Origin: Takakia lepidozioides | Lineage: Eukaryota; Streptophyta; Takakiopsida; Takakiales; Takakiaceae | Length of the DNA: 64,000 nucleotides | Direction of reading: 5' to 3' | NCBI GenBank assembly: GCA_030704615.1 | Contig: CM060734.1 | Span: 3,410,001-3,474,000, forward strand | Part shown: positions 10,950 to 20,732 of the stretch, piece after piece | How positions within the stretch are numbered: the first letter of the stretch is position 1 | How the letters are laid out: every line of letters begins with the position of its first letter | Position numbers and translations under genes: made by a program | The notes under the pieces: generated by a model | What the model saw: the letters and a program-made list of their open reading frames with translations, nothing else | What the model was told of the DNA's origin: nothing | Databases searched by the model: none

Positions 10950-12000
10950 CATGTGTAGTGGAAGGGGAGGAGTACAAACGTAAGTTCTGCTGCAATAATT
11001 TTTTGTTTTCCAGCCTACATGTTCTTGTTGGATATTAATTGAAGTGCTTTCAATGTTGCTGCAATACCATAATAAAGTGGAGGCTGCCGAATGCAGTTGG
11101 CCTTGCTTGGTGCGGACAGAATCCATTACAATGTGGAGATGGCTGATTATAGCATTTCTAGAGGATGGTGTGGATGGCCTTGCGTGGTGCATGCAGAGTC
11201 CGTGGCAATGTGGAGATGGCTGAATGGGCAAAGGAGGCACGTTGCAAAGAAGCCACGTCACTGGTACATAGTTGTGTGCGACATACTACAAGAAACTGTA
11301 CTATATGTCATTCCAGATACTGTCATTGTTGGTCCATGTGTTTTACAACAATGCTATCAATCTAAGACTTCTGGTTCGCATTGGAAGCTCAATCCCTGTA
11401 AGTTCATCGTGTGTGAAGCTCAAACTTGTGATTTGAAGGATCTTGTAGCCAAGTTCATTCAACCGGAAAGGAAAAATTCTGAAAGCTCCCAAATTTGATG
11501 TGGGCAAGCTTATGGAGGTAAGACTTAGCTTCCCTCCTCTAATGTAAGTGTTGGATAAGTTTCATTTAGTGTCGACCTTCACTGCATATATTGGCTCTTT
11601 TCTTGGCTGGTTTCATATTTTCTTGGCTGGTATGCTGTTGGTTGGCTTCTTTCATTTCACGTGTGCAGTGGAAGGGGAGAAGTACTTTCCTAAGTTCTGC
11701 TGCAACTTTTTCCAGCCTAGATGTTCTCAATGGATACAAATTGAAGTGTTTTGAATGTTGCTGCAATACTATAATAAAGTGGAGGGTGCTGAATGCAGTT
11801 GGCCTTGCTTCGTGCAGGCATAATCCAGGGAAATGTGGACATAGCTGAAACCCCATGATAGCATTTCCAGAGGACGGTGTGGATGGCCTCACAATCCAGC
11901 ATGCAAAATCCATGGCAATGTGGAGATGGCTGAATGGGCAAACACGTTAAGTGGCGAACAAGCCACGTCACTGGTACATAGTTGCATGCTTACATAGTAC
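10950..12000 (+). repeat. Direct duplication of ~340 bp (10950-11290 and 11660-12000)
   Basis: Both copies begin at GTGGAAGGGGAG and share TAAGTTCTGCTGCAA, TTGAATGTTGCTGCAATAC-like words, TGCAGTTGGCCTTGCTT, GGCAATGTGGAGATGGCTGA and AGCCACGTCACTGGTACATA. By eye they are roughly 80-85 percent alike. The 370 bp between them (11291-11659) has no recognised feature. The duplicated sequence has intron/exon-like edges (TTTTCCAG before CCTA) but no domain. Confidence 0.8.
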
Positions 12001-12758
12001 ATGAAAGCGGCCAATCCAAATCGCAGAGATCGTGGCTCTGCAGCAAAATCCTCAAATGTGGTGTTAATGTGTCTCCATGCTTTGCTATAGCTGGATGTTG
12101 AACCAACCCATCCTGGCTCTTATGTCTGTCGTGCCATGTCATGAGGTTAGCGATCGATTTACATCGGTACATACGTTTCAACCTTGGAATGACAGGGAAG
12201 TGTCGCAATACTTTCTTGGGCACACTTCCACGACCTGGAATGTAACGGGAACTGCGGCACACTGGGCAAATGTCTAACAACAATGAAAACAAAAAAAAAC
12301 CAAGTATGGAGTGGCATGGAACAACAATGAAAACAAATCGAACCAATGCCTAAGAATGACATGCACAAGCAGCCTTCTCCAGAGCTGCCGGCTTTGCACA
12401 CGCATTGCAAACTATCTAAGGTTCACTCAACCAGTAACATGAAACACGATGAACAAATGAACATGAATTCCATAAGACGGGAAAACAGGGTGAAATGTTT
12501 TGAAGGCACTTCATCTGCTCAGACAATCTTCTCAGCTCAGCATGGATTTCCTTAATTCCGAGATGCAACCTGTTATCTACAGCGAGGTGTGCACCCTATT
12601 GCAAATCTGAATGCAACAACGACCTGGCTCCTTTCTAACCACTCTGACCTTGATCATTCTTCTCAACAACTCCTACTTTTGCGATGTAACCATGCGCTTC
12701 CAGGGCTGCTAGGCTGAAGATGCGAAAACAAACCAAAAAACGAAGAAAACCGCACGTG
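12001..12758. other. No recognisable feature
   Basis: AT-moderate spacer without coding motif. An AAAACAAA-type word recurs around 12285 and 12330 in near-duplicate context (ACAACAATGAAAACAAA), a short local duplication. Confidence 0.4.
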
Positions 12759-13127
12759 TTACACAAAGCGAAAGAGGAAGTGGCTTGCCTGAGAGTGCTC
12801 GGCTTCAGTTGGCACGGGTTGTGAGCAAGACAATGGAATCTCCTGCTGGAGCTTAAGTTTGGCCATGCGAGAGGTTGGACGTCGCCCGTAGTACAAAGCC
12901 TTCAGCTTCCGCCGCGGTCTAGATGTGGGGTCTCTCTCAGTAGAACCACGCCCTTCTCCACGCGGCATAAGTCCCAGCAAAAGAAAAAAGATCTCGCCAA
13001 ATGTGTGCGTACATGCCTCGAATAGAAGTTCATCCAAGTTTAGCATCAGGTTTCCAAGGCGTATCCGGGAAGCAACCGCGGAATCCCTGTGTCGCCAGCC
13101 CGGTTCAAAACCGATGGCGGAGGACAT
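12759..13127 (-). CDS. Hypothetical protein, no domain
   Basis: A 122-codon minus-strand frame starts with ATG at 13125-13127. It encodes a basic, Arg/Ser-rich peptide including LGLMPRGEGRGSTERDPTS. No family is recognised. It starts about 150 bp from the GGCGCC module and could be a first exon whose continuation I cannot trace. Low confidence that it is a gene. Confidence 0.25.
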   Translation of the reverse strand: MSSAIGFEPGWRHRDSAVASRIRLGNLMLNLDELLFEACTHTFGEIFFLLLGLMPRGEGRGSTERDPTSRPRRKLKALYYGRRPTSRMAKLKLQQEIPLSCSQPVPTEAEHSQASHFLFRFV

Positions 13128-13209
13128 TTAATGCCCAACTGCGCCATTAATGTATGGAGGTCGGTCACAGGCGCCCACCGAATATCCCCCCGAGACTTCG
13201 TCAATCGCC

Positions 13210-14150
13210 CGCTGATTTGAAAAAATCGGCGCCAAATTTCCATCCAGCGGATGAAGTATGACGCAACGAGGCCCTCCCTCCGCCCGAGCAGTTCTCATCA
13301 AGGAGACGCCGGATGGAAATCCGGTGCCGCATTTCCATCCGCCAGGTAAGTCATAGGGGCGCCGGATGGAAATCCGGCGCCGAATTTCCATCCTGCAGGT
13401 AAGTCGGAGCGCGGGCGGATGGAAATCCGGCGCCGAATTTCCATCCGCCAGGTAAGTCGGAGCGCGGGCGGATGGAAATCCGGCGTCGAATTTCCATCCT
13501 GCAGGTAACTCGGAGCGCGGACGGATGGAAATCCGGCGCCGAATTTCCATCCTGCAGGTAATTCGGTCCACCTCATCGATGGAAAACCGGCAACGAATTT
13601 GTCTTTAGCGGACCAGAATGGTGGGAATAACGTGCGAAATGTGGCATGTAGGCAAAAAAAACTCCAAGTTTAGTGTGTAGCCATACAAAAAAACGCGAAA
13701 AACTTGATGCAACGACTATAAATTGTTGAAGAAGTGCTGATACGGGCTTCATCTTACGGGCCTCGGATGGAAATTTGGCGCCGTTTTTCCATCCGGGGGA
13801 TGATCTGAGTCGGCCAGGTTTCGGCCTCTCCCCCCGAGACGACTTTATCCAACGGGCCTCGGATGGAAATTCGGCGCCGTTTTTCCATCCGGGGGATGTT
13901 CTCTGTCGAGCAGGTGTCGGCCTCCGATGGAAATTCGGCGCCGTTTTTCCATCCGGGAGATGTACTCTGTCAAGCACGTGTCGGCCTCCGATGGAAATTC
14001 GGCGCCGTTTTCCATCCGGGGGATGTTCGAGCAGGTGTCGGCCTCTCCCCCCAAAACGACTTCATCCGGCCGGCCTCCGATGGAATTTCGGCGCCGTTTA
14101 TCCATCCGGGGGATGTTCTATGTCGGCCAGGTGTCGGCCTCTCCACGCTG
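13210..14150 (+). repeat. Composite GGCGCC module: M2 array (56-bp) - spacer - M1 array (~60-110 bp)
   Basis: From 13300 to 13580 five units of about 56 bp run in tandem, each with GGATGGAAATCCGGCGCC, GAATTTCCATCCTGCAGG and TAAGTCGGAGCGCGG. Each unit is a GGATGGAAAT...ATTTCCATCC inverted repeat centred on GGCGCC. A ~170-bp unique spacer follows (13585-13755). Then four to five M1 units (13755-14140) with GATGGAAATTCGGCGCCG and TTTTTCCATCCGGGGGATG. The whole module recurs inverted at 40490-41045. It sits directly upstream of the ParB/methyltransferase-like gene. Confidence 0.9.
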
Positions 14151-14210
14151 GTGGTATCATCGACAGCTCCAACTGCTCGAGCAGTCACTCCAAAAGCCGC
14201 TACTCATCGC

Positions 14211-17200
14211 ATGTTTGGATCGCCCAACTTGGGGCGGGAGGGCAAACTAAAACCTTTTGTTGGTGGACGGGAGGACCTGCAGCGAGAGTACGACAGAATA
14301 GGCATTGGGGAGGTTGGTGCAGGCGGCATGGCAGGTGAAGGGCATCGGATGAGGACAACAGATCCGACAATGGAGGATGTTGATGCACATGCAGTAGGGC
14401 CCGCCCACGCAAAGAAGAAGAAGAAAGCCAAGCACATGCAATCCCCGGCGAGAGAGCCGTCACGGGCTGCGGAGGGGGGAGTGAGCAGGGCGCATGAGGG
14501 TGTCAGTTCGCCTCAATCAAAGGTGGTCGTCCTGGAGGGCTCCCCTGCTGCTACCCCTAGTAAGAAACAGAAAGCCCGTGAGAGGGCAAAAGAGAGGGCA
14601 AAAGAACAGGCGAGACAGAAGGCTAGCCAGGAGGAAAGAGAAAAGGCCACTGAAGAGGCCAGGGGTGTCGAAATGACAGATGCCCATGTAAGCGAGGGAC
14701 GCACAGAGACGGTGGATCCCTCCAAGACACCACAAAGAGGCAGTAACACACCGGTTACACCATCGCGGGCAGGAGCAGCCCCCGCAATTACCCATACGGT
14801 GGAGACTGGAGGAGGGGAAAGAACACCACAAAGAGCACGGATTGTGCAAGTTCGAGGTGAAGCCGGGGAGAGGGCAGTAGAGACGGGGAGAGTGCTCGAG
14901 GTGGTTCCGGCGGTGGTTGACCATGTTGAGGACGACGAGAGGGAGCTTTCTCACCAGGATGACATTCTCCCGGACATCCCCAGGCCCCAAACCCGGAGCA
15001 TACAGGCTGGATTTGGCAGTCCGGGTGGACTGTCGGAGAACCCCCCTGCAACAGACGTCATGTCGGAGGCGGATATGAAGTTGGCCGCTGCCAAGATGTT
15101 GGAGGCAACCCACAGCAACATTGGCAGGGTCCTGGGGGGCATGGTGTACCCGGCCAAGCTTCGGATTCCCCTTTGCCGCTTGGTTTCATTGCAAGTGGTG
15201 AGACCTGCCCTCCCAGGCGATATCGACAAGCTGAAATTCTCTTTCCGGGAGAGATATCGAATGGGGTCTGCCGCATTTTACGTTTCCATGGAGAACAACC
15301 ACGGAGCTTCTCGTGCCCACACTTCCGATGAGGTGGACAAATGGGGTCCCCATTGGCAAAGGCGAAATGAGGAGTTCGAGAGATTGATTGCTACTGATCC
15401 TCTTTTCGAGCACTTGTCCGGAAAGATGTTTTACGTGTGGGACGGCAATCATCGCCTCCTGGCATAGATGGAGTACATAGCCCAAGCCCACCCCAACGAC
15501 CTGGATTGGCATTTCGCCGTGGAGTGTGTTGTGCTCAAGGTTGCGGGGCCCAAAGATCACAGTCTTCTCAAAGCGGCAATGGCAGACATCAACTCGTAAA
15601 TTACAATGCTTCTTGCTTTGGAACTTTGAATTTGAAACAGTCATTTCATTGCCAATCGTCATATTTGTTGCAAATTCTCAATTCTGTATTGTTTAATGGA
15701 AATGTGGCATTGCAGGGTGACTGAGAATGCCTTCATTGCCACCAACTTGTCCCATATGCTCTTCCGAGTGAAGGATGTCGGGAAGCAGGGGGTGCAAGAG
15801 TTTGCCAATTCGCTCAGTGCCGACCTTCTGCGCAAGTCGGAGGCAAAGGCAGACAGAACCTGGTATAGGCTGAGCATGGACGCCATGGTGGACTACATAT
15901 TTCGGGTAAAGCTCCTCACTATTTTTTTGAGCTAATCTGTCTCTCCTCCCCCAATAGAAGAAAAAGTGTTGAGCAGGATCTCTAATCTTATGTGCGCATT
16001 CTTGACAAACAAAAATTCGGCAGGATTTGGCACATGCGCGGAGGTTCTACATGGAGTCAGAGGAGAAGAAACTAACCCTCCCGACACTGGAATCGTATCT
16101 CAAAACTGCGGAGGCCAAGGCCCGCATCAAGTACAAGTTGCGGATGGTAAAGTACGTGGCCATAGCTGATCCCGCCCTTGGTGCCGATTTTCTGGTGGAG
16201 GTGGGGAAGCACTACTCCCGCGCTCTGAAGCCCACGATGACATTGGAGAAGCTGCATCGTCTAGCCACATCCTGTGTGGATGCAACAGAAAAGGTCATAC
16301 ATTCTTAACCAAATTGTCGTGGCAGCAATTCGTTTTTGTGGTGTTTGGCGCTTACTAATATGTTGGGTGGTTGGACAGACCCGGTGGCTCCAAATCTGGA
16401 ATGGTTCCCAAAGTACAAGGGACATGTGGAGCTTCCCCAAACCCGACAAACTGTCCAACCCCACATTTGACATGTGGATGAACCGCATGACATGGTGGTT
16501 TCTGGTACTTTCCCACGCTTCATTTGGGGAGTCTACTCTTGTATCGGATGGATTTATTATATTTTTTGAGGAAAGCGGTCTGATGGAGAATCTCCACAGG
16601 TGACGACGAATGCGCAAGAGCAGCTTCACATCAGTTCAAGCTGGAGATTTCTGGTGAAGCTGAGAGCCTACGCGACTATGTGACGAGGTACTTTCTGCTC
16701 TACAAAACCGAACTATTCTTTCGAGAGATACCCCATGCCCGCCGGAGCCACGAGTTCACCGACCAGCCGAACGCGGAGAAAGCGGCAATGCGCCTTCTGT
16801 ACAGTTACATACGTTGTGCCTTTCTTTTTAGTCCTAACATTTCCAGGATGTAAGAGGCCCTATGTGGCACATGAAAATTAGTTGTGGTCCTAGGAGAAAT
16901 GGCGCCGAATTTCCGAATTCGGGCCCTAGGGGATGGCTGTCCAGGGGGTGCCTGGCACTCAGTCCGGAAATTCGGCGCCATTTTTCCAGTTGCAGGCCCA
17001 GTCAGATCTGGGACTTTGCCATTCTCGGCCCCAACCTAGGAAAATGGCGCCGAATTTCCAGTTGAGGGCCCCGAAAATGGCTAGGTCCCTGGGGTGGCTG
17101 GCAATGAATCCGGAAATTCGGCGCCATTTTTCCAGATCAGGGCAAAGTCAGCTCTGGGACTTAGCCATTTTTGGGCCCAACCTGGGAAAATGGTGCCGAA

Positions 17201-20190
17201 TATCCAATGCAGGGCCCCGAAAATGGCTAAGTTCCAGAGCTGGCAGGCACCGAAACAGGAAATTCGGCGCCATTTTTCTGGTTCCGGGCCCAGTGAGTTC
17301 TGGGACTTAGGCATATTCGGCCCAACTTGGGAAAATGGCGCCGGTTTTCCAATGCAGGGCCCCAAAAATGGTTAAGTCCCTACAGTGGCAAGCACCGAAA
17401 CCGAAAATTCGGCGCCATTTTTCCAGTTCCGGGCCCAGTCAGTTCTGGGACTTAGCCATTTTCGGGCCCAGGAAAAATGGCGCCGAATTTCCAGTGAACG
17501 GCCCCGAAAATGGCTAAGTCCCTTTAGAGGCAGGCACCGAAACTGGAAATTCGGCGCCATTTTTCCATTTCCGGGCCCAGTGAGTTCTGGGACTTAGGCA
17601 TATTCGGCCCCAACCTGGGAAAATGGCGCCGGTTTTCCAATGCAGGGCCCCTAGTGTGGCAGGCACCGAAACCGGAAATTCGGCGCCATTTTTCCAGTTC
17701 TGGGACTTAGCCATTTTCGGCCCCAATCTGGAAAAATGGCACCGAATTTCCAGTTCCGGGCCTAGTCATTTTCATTCCTTAAAATTTACCTTGTTCCCGG
17801 GACCTCATTTTGTGTGTTTCTTGAATGCAGGTACTGTAAGTTCTCCCTTTTGGAGAAAAGACATCTGTCCTTCGAGCCGCCATTCTTCCTCGCATGGAGG
17901 AACCCTGGGGCTGACTCCATGTACACTGACGTTATTGTGAAGAAGTGGCATCTGGAACATTTGCGCGACTGCCCTTGGTATGTGGACCTTCCGCCCAGCT
18001 CGCTCGACCCATCCGAGTTTCAATTGAAGCTGGATGCTGAGGCTCGACGAAACCGGGCTCCGCTGCCTCCGCTGGGTCCAAAGGAGGCGAGAGCGCTTGC
18101 CTAATCCAGGAAAGCGGCAGAGCTTGCTCAGGCAGGTATTCAAGAGAAATTGAATGAGAAGAATAAAAGACAAAAGAAAAGGACATGGAAACAGGGGAGT
18201 ACAGTAACCCCCAAAAAACAAAACCACCGGGGCACCAGAGGAGGCGCAGGAGGGGCCCCAAGGGATTGACTCCGACGACGACTTTGTGCAAGGTCTTGCG
18301 ACTGCTGCTGCTGCTGCTGCTACCAAGTCACCGGTCGTCCGGGTTCCCAAGTCAGTTCGGTCTGGGACTGGCTCTGCCAAGAAGTTGGCATTTGAGGGCG
18401 AGCCTACACGGCGGTATTCGACGGTGACGTTTCTGAAGACGCCAAAGCTAGAACCCCCAACCATCATCCAATGTGTCAATGAGAGCTTCCTTGACGCTCT
18501 GGTTGCCAGGGCGAAGAAGGTGACACACAGCAAGTCTGTGGAGGAGCAGAAGGGGAAAGCCAAGAAGAGGGCTCCCAGTACAGAGCCTAAAGACACCCCT
18601 GGTTTCGAATCCATGATGGAATTCTTCACGGCTGTGAGCACGGATTGCAAGAGCACTCAGGGTGGGGTTGAGGTGGAGAGAGCCTGCGATATGATTCTCC
18701 TCGATATTCTAGATGGGGAGTTGCTGGAGGGCCTGGATGGTGTGCCCACCTGGAACAGGTTTACTGAGGACTATTGGAGAGCCGGGTTTGGGCTGGCGGG
18801 GATGCTCCTGGATGACGGTGGATGTATGGTGGTCCTTGCCACAAGAGGGAAGACCACAGACAATGCTGTAGCAAGGTGGACACCGAAAAGTGTCACCCCG
18901 GTCTTCCTCAAAAAATGGTTTTGCATCAATACGCAGGGGTTGCGAACAGAGGGCCAGAGTGTAAGTTATCAATCTATTGCATTCACTTCATATTGTGGTG
19001 TATGTAAACTAGACCCTAGAGTTGATCCCTCTTTTGTTGGATGTGCAGACATTGGTGTTTGAGGCATATTGTTTTGTGAAGAGAGGGTCTACGTTCAAAT
19101 TCCGCAACGACGGTCGTCTTGTTGATGTCGCTGTGGACCCTGTTACCTACGATGTCCTCTACAACTATGTGCCCCACTCCTGTATGCCGAAGGACACAAA
19201 GACAAGCAAACTGTGGCGGTACAGCCGGACCCAGAGCCCTGCTTTCATCCAAACCCTCATGGAGACGTGCTCGGATGTCCAAGGGCGGATTCTTGACCTC
19301 ACATGCGGCACGGGTAAGCCTTCACGTGCATAGTTTGTCCCCTGGCCCGATTGCAATTGCATGCCGCATGCTACTAACCGCCCGCTTTGTCCCTCAGGTG
19401 CCTCAATGTGGGCAGGGACGTTGTCCGACAGGCATGTCTTCGCCTTCGAGCCAGATACTGCCCTCCACAACTCCGAACTTGCAGCGGCTGAACGTCTGCC
19501 GAAAGAGGAAGATGCATCCTCGGAGGATGAGGAAGAATCCGACAAGGAGCAGGGGGAGGTACAAGTTGGGATCGAGGCCGAGGAGCCCCCGGTTTACGAG
19601 TGAGTGGTCGCATTGTAAGTTGCCTCCTGATTTCGTGAGGCACCTCCATTCGCTCTCTTATTTCATTGAAAGACCCTTTTTTGCTTCTGCTGGTATTGAC
19701 ATTCTTAAAGTGGATTTGTTCTTACTGCAGGATGCCAAGTACTACAGGAGGAACGTCTACACCGCAGTTCATGGGCAGGAGGAACGTGCCTTTTTTTGCC
19801 AGGGGGGATTTCATGGCTAGTCCAGAAAGGGACTACATCCTTCCTACTTATGTTGCCCGGCTTGCTTCGGTGTCCATTAGGAGGTCTTCCGAACCTAGTC
19901 GTGTACAGCAGATTTTAGACGAGGCAAGCCTCAAGAAAATGAAGATGAGGGAGGAGGCAACAGCTATTAAAGCCCGTTAGGCTCGTCGATTTGTCTTGGA
20001 TTCTGCTGAGGAAAGTGGGGGAGAAGAGGCAGAAGATTCCCAGGAGGTGAGGTGGACAGTCCCCCAAGGAGAGGATAGAATTTTTGAGAGGCATAGTGGA
20101 ACTGATGCATCACAGAGCTCGGAGGATGGGGGGGATGAGGGGGATGGGGAGGAAGGCGGGGCAAGTTCCTCGGAGGGTGTAGGAGAGTAG
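14211..20190 (+). pseudogene. ParB-like domain plus beta-class amino-methyltransferase-like protein, spliced, with stops
   Basis: A possible ATG is at 14211. Exon 1 (to 15595) has a basic KKKKKAKHM stretch, an RERAKERAKEQARQKA helix and a disordered region. Then comes a ParB-like fold (about 15060-15590) ending in FYVWDGNHRLLA; DGNHR fits the ParB/sulfiredoxin DGxHR motif. Phase-matched exons follow: 15716-15905 (VTENAFIATNLSHML), 16024-16293, about 16379-16505 and about 16601-16811. After a satellite-filled intron come 17831-18960, 19049-19313, 19398 to about 19600, and 19731-20190. The later part reads as a methyltransferase with motif IV before motif I: ACDMILLDILDGE in the DPPY position, LLDDGGCMVVLA, then GRILDLTCGTGASMWAG and HVFAFEPD. 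The C-terminus is acidic. TAG at 15466, TAA at 18102, a frameshift near 18205 and TAG at 19978 break it. Catalytic DPPY is not conserved (DILD). The function is inferred from fold motifs; no homology search was run. Confidence 0.6.
16890..17775. repeat. GGCGCC inverted satellite (M3) inside an intron of the ParB/methyltransferase-like gene
   Basis: About six diverged units of 120-160 bp. Each has GGAAATTCGGCGCCATTTTT, then CCGGGCCCAGT, CTGGGACTTAGCCATTTT, AAAATGGCGCCGAATTTCC, and GGGCCCCGAAAATGGCTAAG. The halves of each unit are inverted relative to one another, so the array can fold into repeated hairpins. The core AAATTCGGCGCC is shared with M1 and M2. A single CTGGGACTTAGCCATTTT word also occurs at about 33077. 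Confidence 0.9.
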
Positions 20191-20253
20191 TGACCATTCC
20201 GGCTATGACAGTTACGACACACTTGTATAGATGTGGCTTGCCACAAAATTTGC

Positions 20254-20259
20254 AATAAA
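20254..20259 (+). terminator. Candidate polyadenylation signal AATAAA
   Basis: AATAAA lies about 65 bp after the last in-frame stop (20188-20190) of the ParB/methyltransferase-like gene, inside a T-rich, AT-rich stretch, as expected for a plant 3 prime end. Confidence 0.5.
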
Positions 20260-20280
20260 ATGTTGCATTTCATTGCTATG

Positions 20281-20732
20281 ACGAGTCCACTGGTGCCAAA
20301 TTCCAACTTCATATGACCCTATTTCCGTGCCTCCTAACCCTATTTCCATGGACACACAATGGTCCGCTCATGCTTTTTTTTTTCCCGCTCATGCTCATGC
20401 CGCTCATGAAATAGCAACACCTAAGAAGACCTAAACAATTTTTTTCTTCAGTACATACAATGTTCTATTCAAATTACATGTTAATACTTTTCTTTTAGCC
20501 ATTTAAAAGGTTAGGCCCGAGATTTCATTTATTTTTAAGGATGAAAGTAAATATGGAACTCAAGCAATGACGACGATGATTCATGTTATGAAATATTGTA
20601 TATATTGTTTGATATGCCAATTGAGAAGTGGACATGCAATTATCACAATGTCGACACCATGTCGATCGTAAAAAATATGTATACAAACACATGACAAGTT
20701 GCAAACAACCCAACATGGTTCATTGTGAATCC
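20281..20732. other. AT-rich spacer between convergent genes
   Basis: AT-rich DNA between the 3 prime ends of the ParB/methyltransferase-like gene (plus) and the SET-like gene (minus). No repeat or coding motif is seen. Confidence 0.5.

Noticed and set aside
13210-14150. Arg-rich proteins read across the GGCGCC repeats on both strands
   Set aside because: The same text appears in opposite strands and several frames wherever M1 or M2 units lie, so it is a by-product of a stop-free monomer.
14211-20190. Bacterial or phage contamination carrying ParB-methyltransferase
   Set aside because: The reading is spliced by phase-matched GT-AG introns and a polyadenylation signal follows; the surrounding DNA is plant-type.
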